From Leishmania martiniquensis (lineage: Eukaryota > Euglenozoa > Kinetoplastea > Trypanosomatida > Trypanosomatidae): a stretch of 64,000 nucleotides of DNA. Of this stretch, positions 1 through 11,225 are shown piece by piece (within the stretch, counting starts at the first letter, position 1; every line of letters begins with the position of its first letter). The stretch is from contig NC_090171.1 in the NCBI RefSeq assembly GCF_017916325.1, positions 2,283,501 through 2,347,500 of the forward strand, given 5' to 3'. The translations under genes were made by a program, and so were the position numbers. Below the pieces are notes generated by a model. It made no database searches and had not been told where the DNA came from. It saw only the letters and a program-made list of their open reading frames with translations.

Positions 1-795
1 GCCCGAGGAAACCCAAGGCACCAGAAATGGGGAGCGGTGGGGGCAACTAGGGAGGACACGTATGCAACCCAAGAAGGGAGAAGGGCGTTCGTGTGCGTGT
101 GCACGTGTGTCAATCTCGGTGCTTACTGCATGACACGCAAAACCAGCGTTGGTAATGGAAAGAAACGAACAGGGCGGCGGGGGATAGAGTGAGTGCGGGA
201 GAGCGAAACAGAGTGAGCATGAGATGGGAGAGAGCTGTAGAGAGGGAGGGAGAGAGGGGGGCTGAAGAGGCGCGGCCGACAACGGCATGGGAAAAGGGAA
301 GTACAGCCGTTGCGAAAGACAACGAAAGGAGACGAAACGACAGAGAGAGGCTCTGGCGCCTAACTGCTCCCACCCCCTCTCCCTCCCTTTCAATCCGAAC
401 GCAGCCACTCATATTTGCTCTCGCCAGCTAGAGGGTTTCTCCAGAGCGTGCCGGTGCGTTTGGCGCTCCTGCAGCGCGCGCTGTGATGCTCTTAGATAAA
501 AGAAAAATTCACACCTTTGAATAGATGCCAGCTTCCTCTTTCCTGACCACAAAGCTAAGGATCAAAGCAACAGCTGCTTCTTTACGCGGAGTAATTGCTA
601 GTGCCGCAGAATGTGCCTGCTGCGGGTGTGCGCGCCTGGAACCCTCCTCGGTCGTGAAGGAACCGGCTGTGACAACATGCACCTCGTATACGACTGCGCC
701 ACCGAAATCACCTCTACGCGTGACGCTACGAGAGACTGAAGGAATCAACGCACGACAAAACACTTGCACTGCTCACAACGCGTTGCCATCACACA

Positions 796-823
796 CACAT
801 ATATATATGCATATATATATGTG
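796..823. repeat. Perfect 28-bp AT-rich palindrome
   Basis: Two AT runs are arranged symmetrically around a central TGCA, flanked by CAC on the left and GTG on the right. All 14 base pairs of each arm match. It lies within a CA/AT/TG microsatellite, so it may simply be a product of repeat turnover, but it could extrude as a cruciform or form an RNA hairpin in a 3' UTR. Confidence 0.85.
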
Positions 824-904
824 CGTGTGGATGCGTTAGGCAGAGAGTATGAAACGAATAATACTAAAACGAAAAAAAGGAAAGAGTTGCGCAGTGAACC
901 GCCA

Positions 905-950
905 CCACACACACACACGCACACACGTACACACAGTCACACTCACTCAC
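905..950. repeat. CA-rich microsatellite
   Basis: Imperfect CA/CACT dinucleotide run on the plus strand (TG-rich on the transcribed strand). Typical of trypanosomatid intergenic DNA. Confidence 0.8.
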
Positions 951-3414
951 TCAGAGCCGGCAGAAAGACCACAGATTCTAGCAGGCGACGTTACGAAAAA
1001 AAAGAGGACGGTAAAGCACATTTTTACCGCACGCCGAAATAATACCGGAGAAGTCACGAGAAGGGAGGAGAAACCTCAGGAAGACACGTGACAGTGTGCC
1101 ATCGACCTCACATCTATCGTCGGCCTCCGCATGTGTATGCGAATCGTTTGAGGATGACGGCGCGCGAACCGCACAGGAGCCGTCACTCTCCGGCTGACCC
1201 TCTCACAGCGCACGCCTCCGATATTTCTACGGCAGAGTCGATCATGCCATGGATTGCGGTCCCGCACCTCCTCCTTCCGCTGACTCCGTCTTCTTCCTTG
1301 CAAAGGGGACGTGCTGCACTGAATTTTTTGTATTTATGTACATCGAAGAAAAATGTCTGCACCTCTCCAGCGTGGACGCACCGCGCACGTGCATGTCCAG
1401 GAAAGCTATGCGCATACAACTGCAGACCACCTGACCCTGCGGCAGCACGGCTGAATCCTCGGCCTGGAGGGCGAGCCGTCGGCCGCGGATTCGGGACGTG
1501 CGTGTCGTCGGAGCTTCTAATCCTTTCTTGTCCCTTCGTTCAGCACCTTGCTGCGTAATCGCCCCCACATGACCGCAGCTGGTGCGCATGGACGAATCCG
1601 CGCGGGGAGGCTAACGCGGCCCTACTCGAACGCAAAAAGCGACTGCGTCGGTCGCGCGGGTAGCAGAAGGGTGTGCTCGGGGAGGGGGAGCGCTGGATAA
1701 GCTGAAGCAGAAGAAAAGCCCGCTGAAGGTCAGCGCCCTCGGTGGCCATTGTCCGATGACGGTATACCCATTCGTCGCCCTGCGTCGCCTCCAGCCGCGG
1801 AATTCGATATTAGGCTGTGGGCACGGTTCCACATGAGCGTTGGGAGGACCTGGAGGTGTAATCCGGGGTCCCCTCATTTGGCAATGCTGCTGCCACCTGT
1901 GACCCCAAGCCCGCCCGGTCAGATGCGGCAGGCGCCGCCCACGCCGCGCCCGCATGCGTTGGGAGTGATTTGGCCGCGCCACGCGCCGCCTTTGCCATCC
2001 ATCACTCTTGCCCTTCTCCCCTCTGGCCGCACTGCATGGGCGCAGTACGCTATGCCAGTCATGCTTGGCAGCGCGTGTGCGCATCGCTCGCCTTTCACGA
2101 ACGGCGGGGCCCATTTCTCGACGAGCGACGCTCCCGAGAGGGGAATGAGGGAGGCAGGGAGGGGGGAGGGCAAAGGCTCATCTGAATGACTTGCTCTCGT
2201 GCGCCGCGATAGGAGGGGAAGGGGGGCGCTGCTGTGCGTCTGTGTCCGCAGAGGCATTTCGCCCTTCCTCCAGTTTGAATACTCCTGGGAAGAGAGGGCG
2301 TGTCCGTCTATGTTGAGGTGCTTGCACGACAGAGAGATCACTGACGCAGACACAACTTCAACTTTGCGCCTCTGCGACTTGTGATCCACTCCATACGTGT
2401 CGACGGTCACCTATCGTCTCCTAGACTGTCCCTGGATGATGCAGGAGGGGTCAGGCTTCCACACAGAGAGGGCTGCTGGACCTCGACACCGCGTCGAAAA
2501 ACCTCAACGCCCACTATCACGGTCGTGAAGAGGGCTATGAACGCTAAAAGGCGCAACACAGGGCGGCACAAAGAAAAAAAGCACCTCACAAGTAGCCAAG
2601 CATGCGCATGCCCACCAAGACGGATGTATTCCTCCCCGCAGGTGGGCGTACACGTGGTGATCGCAAGGAGAAGCGGGCAAAGATGCGGCTGCACATCAGC
2701 AACCGCATGCACAAATATGCGAATAGCAAAGTACACAGAGGGTATGTGTGCCGACAGTGTCACCGAGGGGGAAAAAAAGGATGAGGGTGATCGCCGAATG
2801 CCGTGAAAACGTTCCCACGAAGTCAACGGCTGCAGACGGCGACCGCCGCATTCCGAAGGGCGGAACTACTTTTTTCTTTTCGATTTCTCTGTCCCACACG
2901 CGTTTGTTTTCCGCGCATCTGATGCGGTGGGGGATTCACCTTGCGTTCTCCCCTCCGCTTCCCTCTACGCGCCTCTTTTGAGTCCGCGCTTCCTTGCCGG
3001 ATAATAATGACGGGCCGCTCCGGTAAAGAATTCGGAGAGAGAGAGGGCGGGGTGATCGGCTGCAGAAGCACAGGAAGGTTTGCTATCGTCGTCCATCGGT
3101 GTGTGTGCAGGTATGCGAGGGTGACGAGGAGGATGCATACATGAAAAATAACCTAGTCGACCACCATGTGCCCCTTGCCCACAGTCGAGACAGCGTAGCG
3201 TAGGTGTCAGTCGCGGGGAAAGGCGCTTCAGCGAACGCGTGCTCGGGGGCGATGCGGTTGAAAGAAGGCAGGCGATAGGGATACCTTCCGTAGTCGGAGG
3301 AGTGGGTGTTGCAACTTGCTCACCCTCCTCCGCTGTGTTTCCTTTTGCCTATCATCGACCGCTTTCAATCTCTCTCGCTCTCTTCTTCATGGTGCCTCTC
3401 CTCCGCCTTCTCGA

Positions 3415-4539
3415 TCAAGACACGTCCTGCTGCTTCAGGCACTCCTTCGTGTCGCGCACCAACTTTGCCATATTCACCTCACAATGACGCTGCATCAGCT
3501 GCTCAAAGGAAACGATGTACGGCACGTTGATAGAGAGTATGGTATCAAACGTAATCCACGTGTTTAGCGGGCGCACACACACAATGGAGCTGTCCACGGC
3601 CTCTGACGTCTCCGCCGCGGAGGCCTCACTTGTATCGTCTGTCACAAAGATGATGTGCATGTTCTCCGGCGAGATGCGCAGCTGCTCGACAAGAAGACTG
3701 CGGATCTTCATGTAGCTCTTTGGCGTCAGCTTTGTTCCAACAAGCGAGGGATCAAAATATGCTGTAATGAATGGGTTTAAATCACCATACGGTGTGTGAC
3801 CCATGACGACTTTCTGCGACGCTATGCTGCCCGTGCTGTAAAGGGCGATGCGGGTCTTCTCTGACATGGCTGGACTACCTGCATAGCGAAAAAATGCGTT
3901 CACATCGGGAAAAACCTGTGACTGTAGCTTCCCTTCTGCAAACACTTCAGTCCAGATTGCGGCCTGCACTGCCTTTACTGCATTGTGCGCGGACCCTCGT
4001 TTCACCTCTTCATGAAAGAAGGCACAGAATTCGTCGCAAGCCGCTCTGTTAGCGGCTGCGTCTTTCCATTCGAGAGCCCTACACGCCTCCAGTGCGTCCG
4101 AGAACGCCTTCGAGGCTCTGGTAGGCGTTTTCGCCGTGGGTGAGGCCGGCTGCTCGGTAGCCGCGATGAGGGCGTTCACTAATTCCTCATCGTTAGGGAA
4201 GTGCGCTGTCATAAAGCTCTCCACGCGGGCGTCTGCAAGGGGCACCATGAATTGCCGCACAAAGGGAAGCGGTGTAGTGGTCCCCTCAACGTCAAAGAGG
4301 AAGACGGTGAGAGACTCAGATATGGGCGTGACGGCGTCGTTCGGATCGTCGAGCGCCGGCAGGTAAATCTGCTTCGTCTCGAGGATTCCAAACAGGTCCG
4401 GAGTTGCTCCAGGCGCCTGATGTAACTTCTCTTGAATCATCGCGTTCAGCTCCTCATCATTGATGTCGGCAGGGACTGTTTGCGTTAAGCGTGCCAGCTC
4501 CAGCTGCGCCGAGAAGCAAAGAAGCGCGTTCCGCAACAT
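3415..4539 (-). CDS. Enolase-phosphatase E1 (methionine salvage, HAD family)
   Basis: Predicted 374-residue HAD-superfamily phosphatase. In the known family, E1 converts 2,3-diketo-5-methylthiopentyl-1-phosphate (enolisation plus dephosphorylation) in the methionine salvage pathway in the cytosol. Visible motifs in order: FDVEGTT near residues 82-88 (nucleophile D83, and the family-typical E85 in place of the second Asp); YSTGS followed by HTPYGDL near 233 (motif II); a lysine in GTKLTPKSY near 268; and VTDDTSEASAA near 300 (acid motif, with SD changed to TD). The frame stays open upstream to 4,914, but that extension is a Ser/Phe-rich translation of a pyrimidine tract. The ATG at 4,539 is the first after a likely splice acceptor near 4,663, so I start there. 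About 60 residues precede the HAD domain, longer than in bacterial E1. Confidence 0.88.
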   Translation of the reverse strand: MLRNALLCFSAQLELARLTQTVPADINDEELNAMIQEKLHQAPGATPDLFGILETKQIYLPALDDPNDAVTPISESLTVFLFDVEGTTTPLPFVRQFMVPLADARVESFMTAHFPNDEELVNALIAATEQPASPTAKTPTRASKAFSDALEACRALEWKDAAANRAACDEFCAFFHEEVKRGSAHNAVKAVQAAIWTEVFAEGKLQSQVFPDVNAFFRYAGSPAMSEKTRIALYSTGSIASQKVVMGHTPYGDLNPFITAYFDPSLVGTKLTPKSYMKIRSLLVEQLRISPENMHIIFVTDDTSEASAAETSEAVDSSIVCVRPLNTWITFDTILSINVPYIVSFEQLMQRHCEVNMAKLVRDTKECLKQQDVS

Positions 4540-4665
4540 GTTCCTATAGAAGGTGAGAAAACGAGAACGGGACTGCGGCCTCCCCCCTAACGATGCGCAC
4601 TCCAAAAGGCTGCTGTCTCGAACCCTGCAGGCACCACCAGAAAAAGCCTCAGACAGGTTCCTCTC

Positions 4666-4689
4666 GGAAGAGAGAAAAAAAAAGAAGAG
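4666..4689 (-). promoter_or_regulatory. Polypyrimidine tract / trans-splice signal of enolase-phosphatase
   Basis: On the minus strand this is a near-continuous pyrimidine run followed within a few bases by an AG (4,663-4,664), about 124 bases before the chosen ATG. This is the usual layout of a spliced-leader acceptor in trypanosomatids. Inferred from sequence only. Confidence 0.55.
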
Positions 4690-5418
4690 CGCCAGGGGCA
4701 GACGCAAGGGGAAAGTTCCAGAAGAGAAAGTTGCGCTGGCGTTACGACCGGAGAGACGTCTGAGCGGCCGGAAAAAGAAAAGGGTGTGGACTAGGTCGGT
4801 GGGACCAGAGCAGCACGAACACTGAGAACGTCGCACGCGTACCACAAGAAAGAGAGAGAGATGCGAGAGGGGGAGGGGGACTGAAGCACGCACCTGTACA
4901 ATGGAGTAGATCAAGTTGCTCTCGCGATACGGGCCGACGGGGATGCCCGTGTCTACGTGTGTGCGCGCTGCTGCTGCTGCTAAGGGTGCAGGAGAGATGC
5001 CGTTATTCTGACAAAGAAAAAGAATTTAAGGGCAGCGGCTGATAGACGAAGATGAGAAGAGGAAAAAAACAAAGAAGAGCACCCCTCACGTTTGTATAGG
5101 AAAAGTGTATGCGTTGAGATGTGAAGAGCTCAGTCAAACACGTCTTCTTTGCTTCTTTGCAATCAGCCTTCAATGCGCGAAAGTCGGGATAAAAGCGAAA
5201 AAGAACCGGCAGCTGAAGCTGAAGGCGTATCGGTGGCTGATCGGCGCTAAAAAAAAAAGAAAAAATTACCACTGCAGGCGTTTGTTGTTTTAAAAAAAGC
5301 GCCAACGAGAGGAAAAGGGAGGAAAGTGGCTGAAGAGGCAAAAACACGTAAGATCAATCATGCGCGCGCGTGTGTGTGTGGATCATTCCTGACCTCGTAC
5401 CCGTAAGATGACGAAGGA

Positions 5419-5435
5419 GGGAGGGAGGGAGAGGG
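5419..5435 (+). other. G-quadruplex-capable motif
   Basis: Four GGG runs separated by loops of 1, 1 and 3 bases on the plus strand (non-transcribed sense, C-rich in the RNA). It fits the classical G3N1-7 pattern. Any function is unknown. Confidence 0.6.
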
Positions 5436-8400
5436 TGGTGAGAAGTTCATGGTCTAGCGGAGAAGGCTCTACCCCCCATTCTCTATACTCTGGGGGAGCC
5501 GTGCTTCACGACCGTGTTGAGCCCGGCCACGCAGAGGGAAGAGAGAGAGATGTATGCCACTGGCACAAGAATGTGGCTTCATGTTCCTTGATGACGACGG
5601 CGAACGGGCAGGGACCCCCCTCTTTCTTGCCCCGCCATGTCTCGCCCTTCTCCCATCCCTCCTACTCAGGCTTTTTTTTGTGTCTTGAATGTGTAGCAGA
5701 GACTCGGGCCGTCTCCAGTCGAAGCGACCGCCTAGATGCACTGAGTCGTGACTTTGCGCGGAAGAACAGTCGTGAATGCATATACGACAGCCTTGGTTAC
5801 AGGGCCAGGCCTTGCGGCCGTGACTGATTCTAGAGAGGGGCGACGCGTTACCGATGTATCAGCGCACTGCTGCTCACCACCGTGCTAGTGGCATGAGCGT
5901 CACAGAAAAAGCAGGGCAATTCCTCCAGCTACCGGTGCTGTCGATCCCTACGCTCACCGGCATATCGGAAACGCGTCGTCGCTCGCCATATAAAGACTGG
6001 AAGACTAACGCTGCCAGCGCTGTCCGCATCGTCTCTGGCCTCACGTCCAAGCCCCTTGGGCACGGTCTTCGCCGACACGCAGGGCCGCCCCCTCATTCCT
6101 CAGCGAAAGAGCTACCGCAAGTCCACGAAGGGAAAGACAGTGCCCGAGAAAACAGCATCTTCGGGCCCATTCGTGCCCCACACTCGTCCATCGCGACGTT
6201 CACTTGGTTGTGCGCCCGAGTACACTAGGCACACAAACGCACACGCCTCTGCGGTGTAGTGGCATGGCCCTTCCAGCCGGCGCTGCACCGGCCGCGGTCA
6301 GAGAATGAATCGCTGCCTGAGGTGTCCCTTCTCCTCTTCCGCCGCGCTGAAGAGCGAACCAATGAGAAGGCTCGGTGCTGCGCTCAGCTCACACATGTTT
6401 GCTGCAGCCACATCCGCTGCGCCTTCCCACTGCTCACCTCGCCACACAAAACCCGGCAAAAAGTAGCGCTGTCCGCTCGCATCACCTGAAGAGCGGAGAG
6501 GGGCGCCCCGGCGCTCCTCCTTCGTAGCTCACAGGTGCGTGCGGGCTCGTCCCGGGGCAGCGCGTGTAAAACGGCCAACATCATTACCCCGTCACTCAAG
6601 CACCCGCGCTCGCAGCCGCGGCACGCGCCCGCTTGGCTTCTCAGTGCTGGCGGCGACCGCGACGCCGCCGAGGGATCGCTTTTCGCGTTGGCCCAGTGCC
6701 CGCCGCGCTTGTGGAGCGCGCGCCGTGCACGGCACGCCTTCCGCGCCCTCTGTGAGCCGGGGCTTGCGGGCTCGTGCGCAACCCGAGCGCTCTGAAGCGC
6801 ATCACCGTCGTCTGTGGCTGGGGCAGCACCGTAAGGCGATGGCCACGGTTGGCGCAGGATGGCAGGCTGGGGTATCCGTGCGGCGTGTGCGCACAGTGCG
6901 GCCGTCTGCGCTGGCGCCTCTCCCGAGACGGAGCCCAGCAACTCACCTAGATCAACGTAGCTGGCGAGCGCCTTGTACGCCGCTGCCAAGAGACGTGGAG
7001 AGCGGTCTTCTGCCGTCTGCAGCGCTTTGGTCCCCGCACGGGGGCTCGCGGAAGGCGAGGCAGGAGTGCGGCTCTCTGGGCGCCATCACTGCTCCGTTGC
7101 ATACACTCGTGGGGCGCTTCGCTTTTCTCACCCTCGCCCGTTCCGCCAGGCGAAAACCATTCTGAGGCTCCGCCCCGCAGGCGCCTCCCGAAAAGCTCGC
7201 CTGTTTCGTGTGGTGTGCCCTATGCGCGCATCGGGGTGATCGCCTTCCCTTCTCTCGATTTGTAGGATGACCACACTGAGTTGCGACGACCTACTCGACC
7301 TGGACTGCTAAATGGGTTACCGCTAGCCGTCTGTGATGCCCGAAGCCATTCAAAGGCGCTTGGTTCTCACTGAAGTCGTTGGGCAGCAGTGTGGCTGTGC
7401 TGTCACTGCACAGGACGAGCCAACGTGCAGGATGGACACGCGTACGCCTCCTACTGAAGCGGAGACGGGCCGGTTCGGCTCTTGTGTGAGAGCGAGCACT
7501 CGAGAGTGAAATGTGTATCTTCCCATCATTGGGCATTGCTGGTGAAACGATTGCTGAATTCCTGTGGTGTAGAGATGACCTCATCTCCCAACAACAGCGG
7601 GGAGAGGAGAGGATCGAAGAAGATAGAGACAATGCGCTTCCACAATGCGCATACTGAAGCCTAGGTGTCTGTGAGTGTGTCTGTGTGTGAGTGCCGTTAC
7701 GGTTACGCGTCTTACTTCTTTCTTTTTTCGTTCGGTTTAGGTAGCGGTCGGCATCTAGCACAAGAGGAAGGAGGGGGCGCGGCGGGCACCAGAGTTCATA
7801 AAAGCGTCATGCCGCTTAGCTGTGCTATGGGGGGCGGTGATATCTTGTTGTAGTCATGTGTGTAGACATGCGGCTCCGGAGAGGGTGTGGCTGGCGTGGT
7901 CGACAGCGCCTTCGCGCACAAGAGCGTCTCTTGCACAGAAGGAGCCATCAAAAGAAGTGAAGAGAAAAGCGGTGCCATGGAAAAAGAAAGAAACGGCACC
8001 GGCAGCCGAACGGGCTGATGGGGCGGAGGCGTCACGGTTTCCCAAAGATGATATATACATATACACATATAGAGAGAAAAAGGCCTATGCTCAAGCGACA
8101 CACGTATGCGAGGCAAGAGGAACTGCGCGGGAAAGAGGAGGAGAAGGGGGAAGGAAGAGGGGGGAGGGATGAGTTGTTCACGTCTTCGGTCTTGGCAAGA
8201 CTCGTTCTTCCTCTCGTGCACAGAGGCACCTTTGACATCTCCCTTTCTCACGGGGGTGGGGGTGAGGGGGGTCAATTTTTATTTGGTGCTCGTTGCTGCT
8301 TCTCCCAAGAGAAGGGCATACAGGCGTGGAGAAGAGAAGCTGCTTTAACGTGCGAGGGCATAGCTCGCTTCTAAAAAGGTATAAATCATGGTCGATCTCG

Positions 8401-9973
8401 GTGACTTGTGTGTGCCGCAGAACTGAGTGGACATTGTGAGCCGCGCGGGCGCATGCGTGAGAGAGAAGGGGAGAGAAAAAGAAGGGGATGTGGCCGTGCC
8501 AGCCTTGAGTGAGAGGGGCGCGCGCCTGCACATACAGAGAGCAGATGCCGAGGAGAAAAAGATTGCGCTTTCTTTGATGAGGGGAGCCGATCAGAATTGC
8601 GTTTCAGCACCGTCTCGTTGCGAAGGCCTCAACGATATCGGATGCCGGCGTTGGGCCCTGCCCATTGACTGACAGCGGTGTCGTTGCTTCTCCCTTCGTC
8701 AAACCACCGACGCGTCACATTTGCCAGAGCACACCTGCCGGTTCAACGAAGATAAACCATGCCGCGCGCAACCGTGTGCATGTGTGCCTTCCAGGTCGAT
8801 TTCTTCACGCGTCAGCCGGGATGGTCGTTGCATTTTTTTTCCTTCCCGTTTCTCGTACGAGTTTGTCACTCTCGTCGAGGAGTCCACCAGCCACAAAGGA
8901 AAAAAAAAGAAGCGGATACCTCAATCTAACGCGGAAGGCACCTCTTGTGCGCCCATACAGAGGGGAAGAAACGTCACGCACACGCACACGCACACTCACG
9001 CAAATCTATACCTGAAATACAACAGAGGATGGCGCTGCCGCACCACGACGTCACCGGCGTGTGAGGAAGGGGAAGGAGGCGGAGTCGAGGAAGAGGCGTT
9101 GGAGATGCACCGGCGCAGTCGGTAGTGTCTATAAGAAAAAAAGATAAGAAGAGAAATGTCATAGGAATACACCCACACACATACGTCTGTACACAGGAAT
9201 GCGTGAGCGAAGTATAGAGTCGGAGTGAGCGGGAGAGGAAAAAAAGGTTGTATAGGGGGCGTGCAAGAGTCCCACCAGGCAAACGAGCACGTCCCTTGAG
9301 GCAGAGCGCACCGTGGGGGAGAATGGTACGTATGGATAAGGTGCTCCGTGCATGAGCCTTTTCTAGCGAGTGCACTCCTCCGCCGCGGCTCTTCGTGGCC
9401 ATGGTTCATGCTGGGGTCTACTTGAAAAAAAAAGCATGCTTCTGAACGCTTACCGCATCCGTCAACGAGCCAACGCATCGTGCATTGATCTTGTGACGTC
9501 CTCCTTGCATCCCGTTCACTTTATCTCAATGCATCTAGGAATTTTCTGCGCACCGGCACAGCCCATTTAAAGGCCCCGTCCTGACTTTTACTTCGCCCCC
9601 CCTCCTCGTCCCCCCCACGCAGAGAGGGGCAACCTCTTTCTCTAAGGGAAGCACGCCCGGGTGCTCACCAGCGCCAACAGCGCCACCGCACTCCACTCCG
9701 ACCATGCCTGCATCGATCTTCTATGGAAACGTCTACTGAGCGCATGTGCGGTTCCCTCACGGCCTGCAAAGCGTAACAGATGTGATCGTTCGTTGCCGCT
9801 AGAGAAACACCGACAACAACGTTAAACAGTGGAGGGAGGGAGGGGCGTTGATAGTGGCGGTCGTCGTGGTGGAGAAAGAGGTGGTAGTCATGGTCGTCCT
9901 TGTCGCCTCTCAGCGTCTACGTACAAATACACGCGGACCCTACAGGAAGGGCGAAACACATCAGAGGAGGAGA

Positions 9974-10003
9974 AGTGTGTGTGTGTGTGTGTTGGGGGGG
10001 GTG
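9974..10003. repeat. GT microsatellite followed by G run
   Basis: About nine GT units run directly into an eight-G homopolymer and a GTGGG. Intergenic. Confidence 0.8.
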
Positions 10004-10514
10004 GGCGGTACGTCAAGAAAATCGACCTCGACTTAGAACCAACAACAGCTACAAACGACAGTACCTAGGCCGACAAAGACATGGCGCGTATACGTATTCT
10101 TCGCGCGCGCCACATACGACGAGGCGAGCGTAGGGGTGAGCGAAAAGGGGGAGGAGGGATAGGGCACAGGAAACCGATCCTCTGAGGCACACGCTCGCCC
10201 CACAAGGGCAAGGACGTGACACCGTGCACTCAGAGAGAGAGGGGGGAGAGGGAGTGAGACAAAGGGGGGAGAGCTCTTACGCATACACCAGCGGTACATC
10301 GACGCTCGTGTTCAGTGGAAACTGAACACGAATAAGCCAAGATCGTCTAACAATCGTAACACAACGGCAGGCCATGAAGGGGTAAGTCAAAGGTGGCAAT
10401 GCCAGTACACACGGACGAGCGCATATGGGGAGAGGAGGAGGTGGGGAGCATGTGGAGAGGCGGCACGCACGCCCCGACTCTAATGGCTTCCAACCTCGGT
10501 CCTAAAGAAGCCGC

Positions 10515-10534
10515 ATATATATATATATATATAT
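10515..10534. repeat. (AT)10 microsatellite
   Basis: Uninterrupted alternating AT, in the predicted 3' UTR about 200 bases past the KAP-like stop codon on the minus strand. Confidence 0.85.
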
Positions 10535-10739
10535 TACTGAAAGCGGAGAAACGACCGGTGAGGGGTGTGCGAGCACGCGAGAATGGGCCCGGGAGAGAAA
10601 AAAGGTGCGTGCGAGCGGGAAGCCAGCGATCCCACGGTTGCGAGTTGTCATGTCGTGTAGCTGCTTTCCGGAACGAAGGAGGGCAACGAGAAGGGATAGA
10701 AGAAAAAAAAAGCAGCAGCGAGGAGGGATACCGCCCCTC

Positions 10740-11225
10740 TCACGCCTTGTGGACAGTCGCTTTTTTAGGGGTGGTCTTTCCTTTGGCAGCCTTTGCGGCC
10801 TTTGGCTTTGCAGCGGCCTTTTTCACTGCTTTCTTGGCTGCGGTTACCTTTTTGGCGTTGGCCTCCGTCAATGCCTTGGCAACCTGCACCTCGAGCGGCT
10901 TGTGGAGTTCGTACAGCTGCGACAAGGCAGAAAATCGCTTACGGTAGTTGAGGCCCTTCACCACCTTGTAGTTCTGGCGCACAAACTCGGCGAACTCGGT
11001 CTTCCGCGGTGGCCTGGCGCGCTTCGCCTTGCGCAGGCTTGGGTGCACCTCTGCCCTTTTCTTCAGATCACGGCGCTGCTGCTGTGAAAGTTCCTTGTAC
11101 ATTTTGGAGAGCATTTTTCCGCGCTTCGCAATCGACACGCCTTCCAGCGCCGGGTTGTTCTTCTGGTCCATCAGAAAGATGGAGAACGGGCTGACGCCGC
11201 GGAGAAGGCGAGCCGCGCGGAGCAT
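10740..11225 (-). CDS. Kinetoplast DNA-associated protein (KAP-like)
   Basis: 161-residue basic protein. It begins with a nine-residue arginine/leucine presequence (MLRAARLLR), like the short cleavable kinetoplast-import presequences described for Crithidia KAPs. Then comes an HMG-box-like region (about residues 15-70: a run of KNNP, MYKELSQ, KKRAEVHP) and a second helical patch containing FVRQNYK and FSALSQLYELHK. The last about 50 residues are Lys/Ala/Pro-rich, resembling a histone H1 tail. Members of this family bind and condense kDNA in the mitochondrion. The frame is open to 11,279, but the ATG at 11,225 is the one that yields the presequence. Orthology to a particular numbered KAP is not decided here. 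Confidence 0.75.
   Translation of the reverse strand: MLRAARLLRGVSPFSIFLMDQKNNPALEGVSIAKRGKMLSKMYKELSQQQRRDLKKRAEVHPSLRKAKRARPPRKTEFAEFVRQNYKVVKGLNYRKRFSALSQLYELHKPLEVQVAKALTEANAKKVTAAKKAVKKAAAKPKAAKAAKGKTTPKKATVHKA

Larger units (their letters stand above)
1..3414. other. Intergenic stretch, left edge to enolase-phosphatase 3' end
   Basis: No convincing gene seen on either strand. On the transcribed (minus) strand this should hold the 3' UTR of the enolase-phosphatase gene and the 5' flank of a gene beyond the left edge. It contains a perfect AT-rich palindrome (796-823), a CA-rich microsatellite (about 905-950) and a GC-rich segment at about 1,560-2,190 that differs in composition from its surroundings. 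That segment could be a degenerate retroposon (SIDER-type), but I cannot confirm this without alignment. Short open frames here are low-complexity or compositional. Confidence 0.6.
4540..10739. other. 6.2-kb intergenic stretch without a confident gene
   Basis: Between the enolase-phosphatase start and the KAP-like stop. It holds purine/pyrimidine tracts (4.6-5.4, 7.9-8.3, 9.2 kb), a G-quadruplex-capable run at 5,419-5,435, a coding-looking plus-strand patch at 5,854-6,253 interrupted by an apparent frameshift, a GC-rich island at about 6,480-7,230, a second GC-richer patch at about 9,590-9,820, a GT run followed by a G run (9,974-10,003) and an AT run (10,515-10,534). Some of the GC-rich patches may be degenerate retroposon copies. 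I cannot support a specific family from sight. Confidence 0.5.

Noticed and set aside
4540..4914. N-terminal extension of the enolase-phosphatase
   Set aside because: Low-complexity Ser/Phe/Leu sequence encoded by a pyrimidine tract; the splice signal lies inside it.
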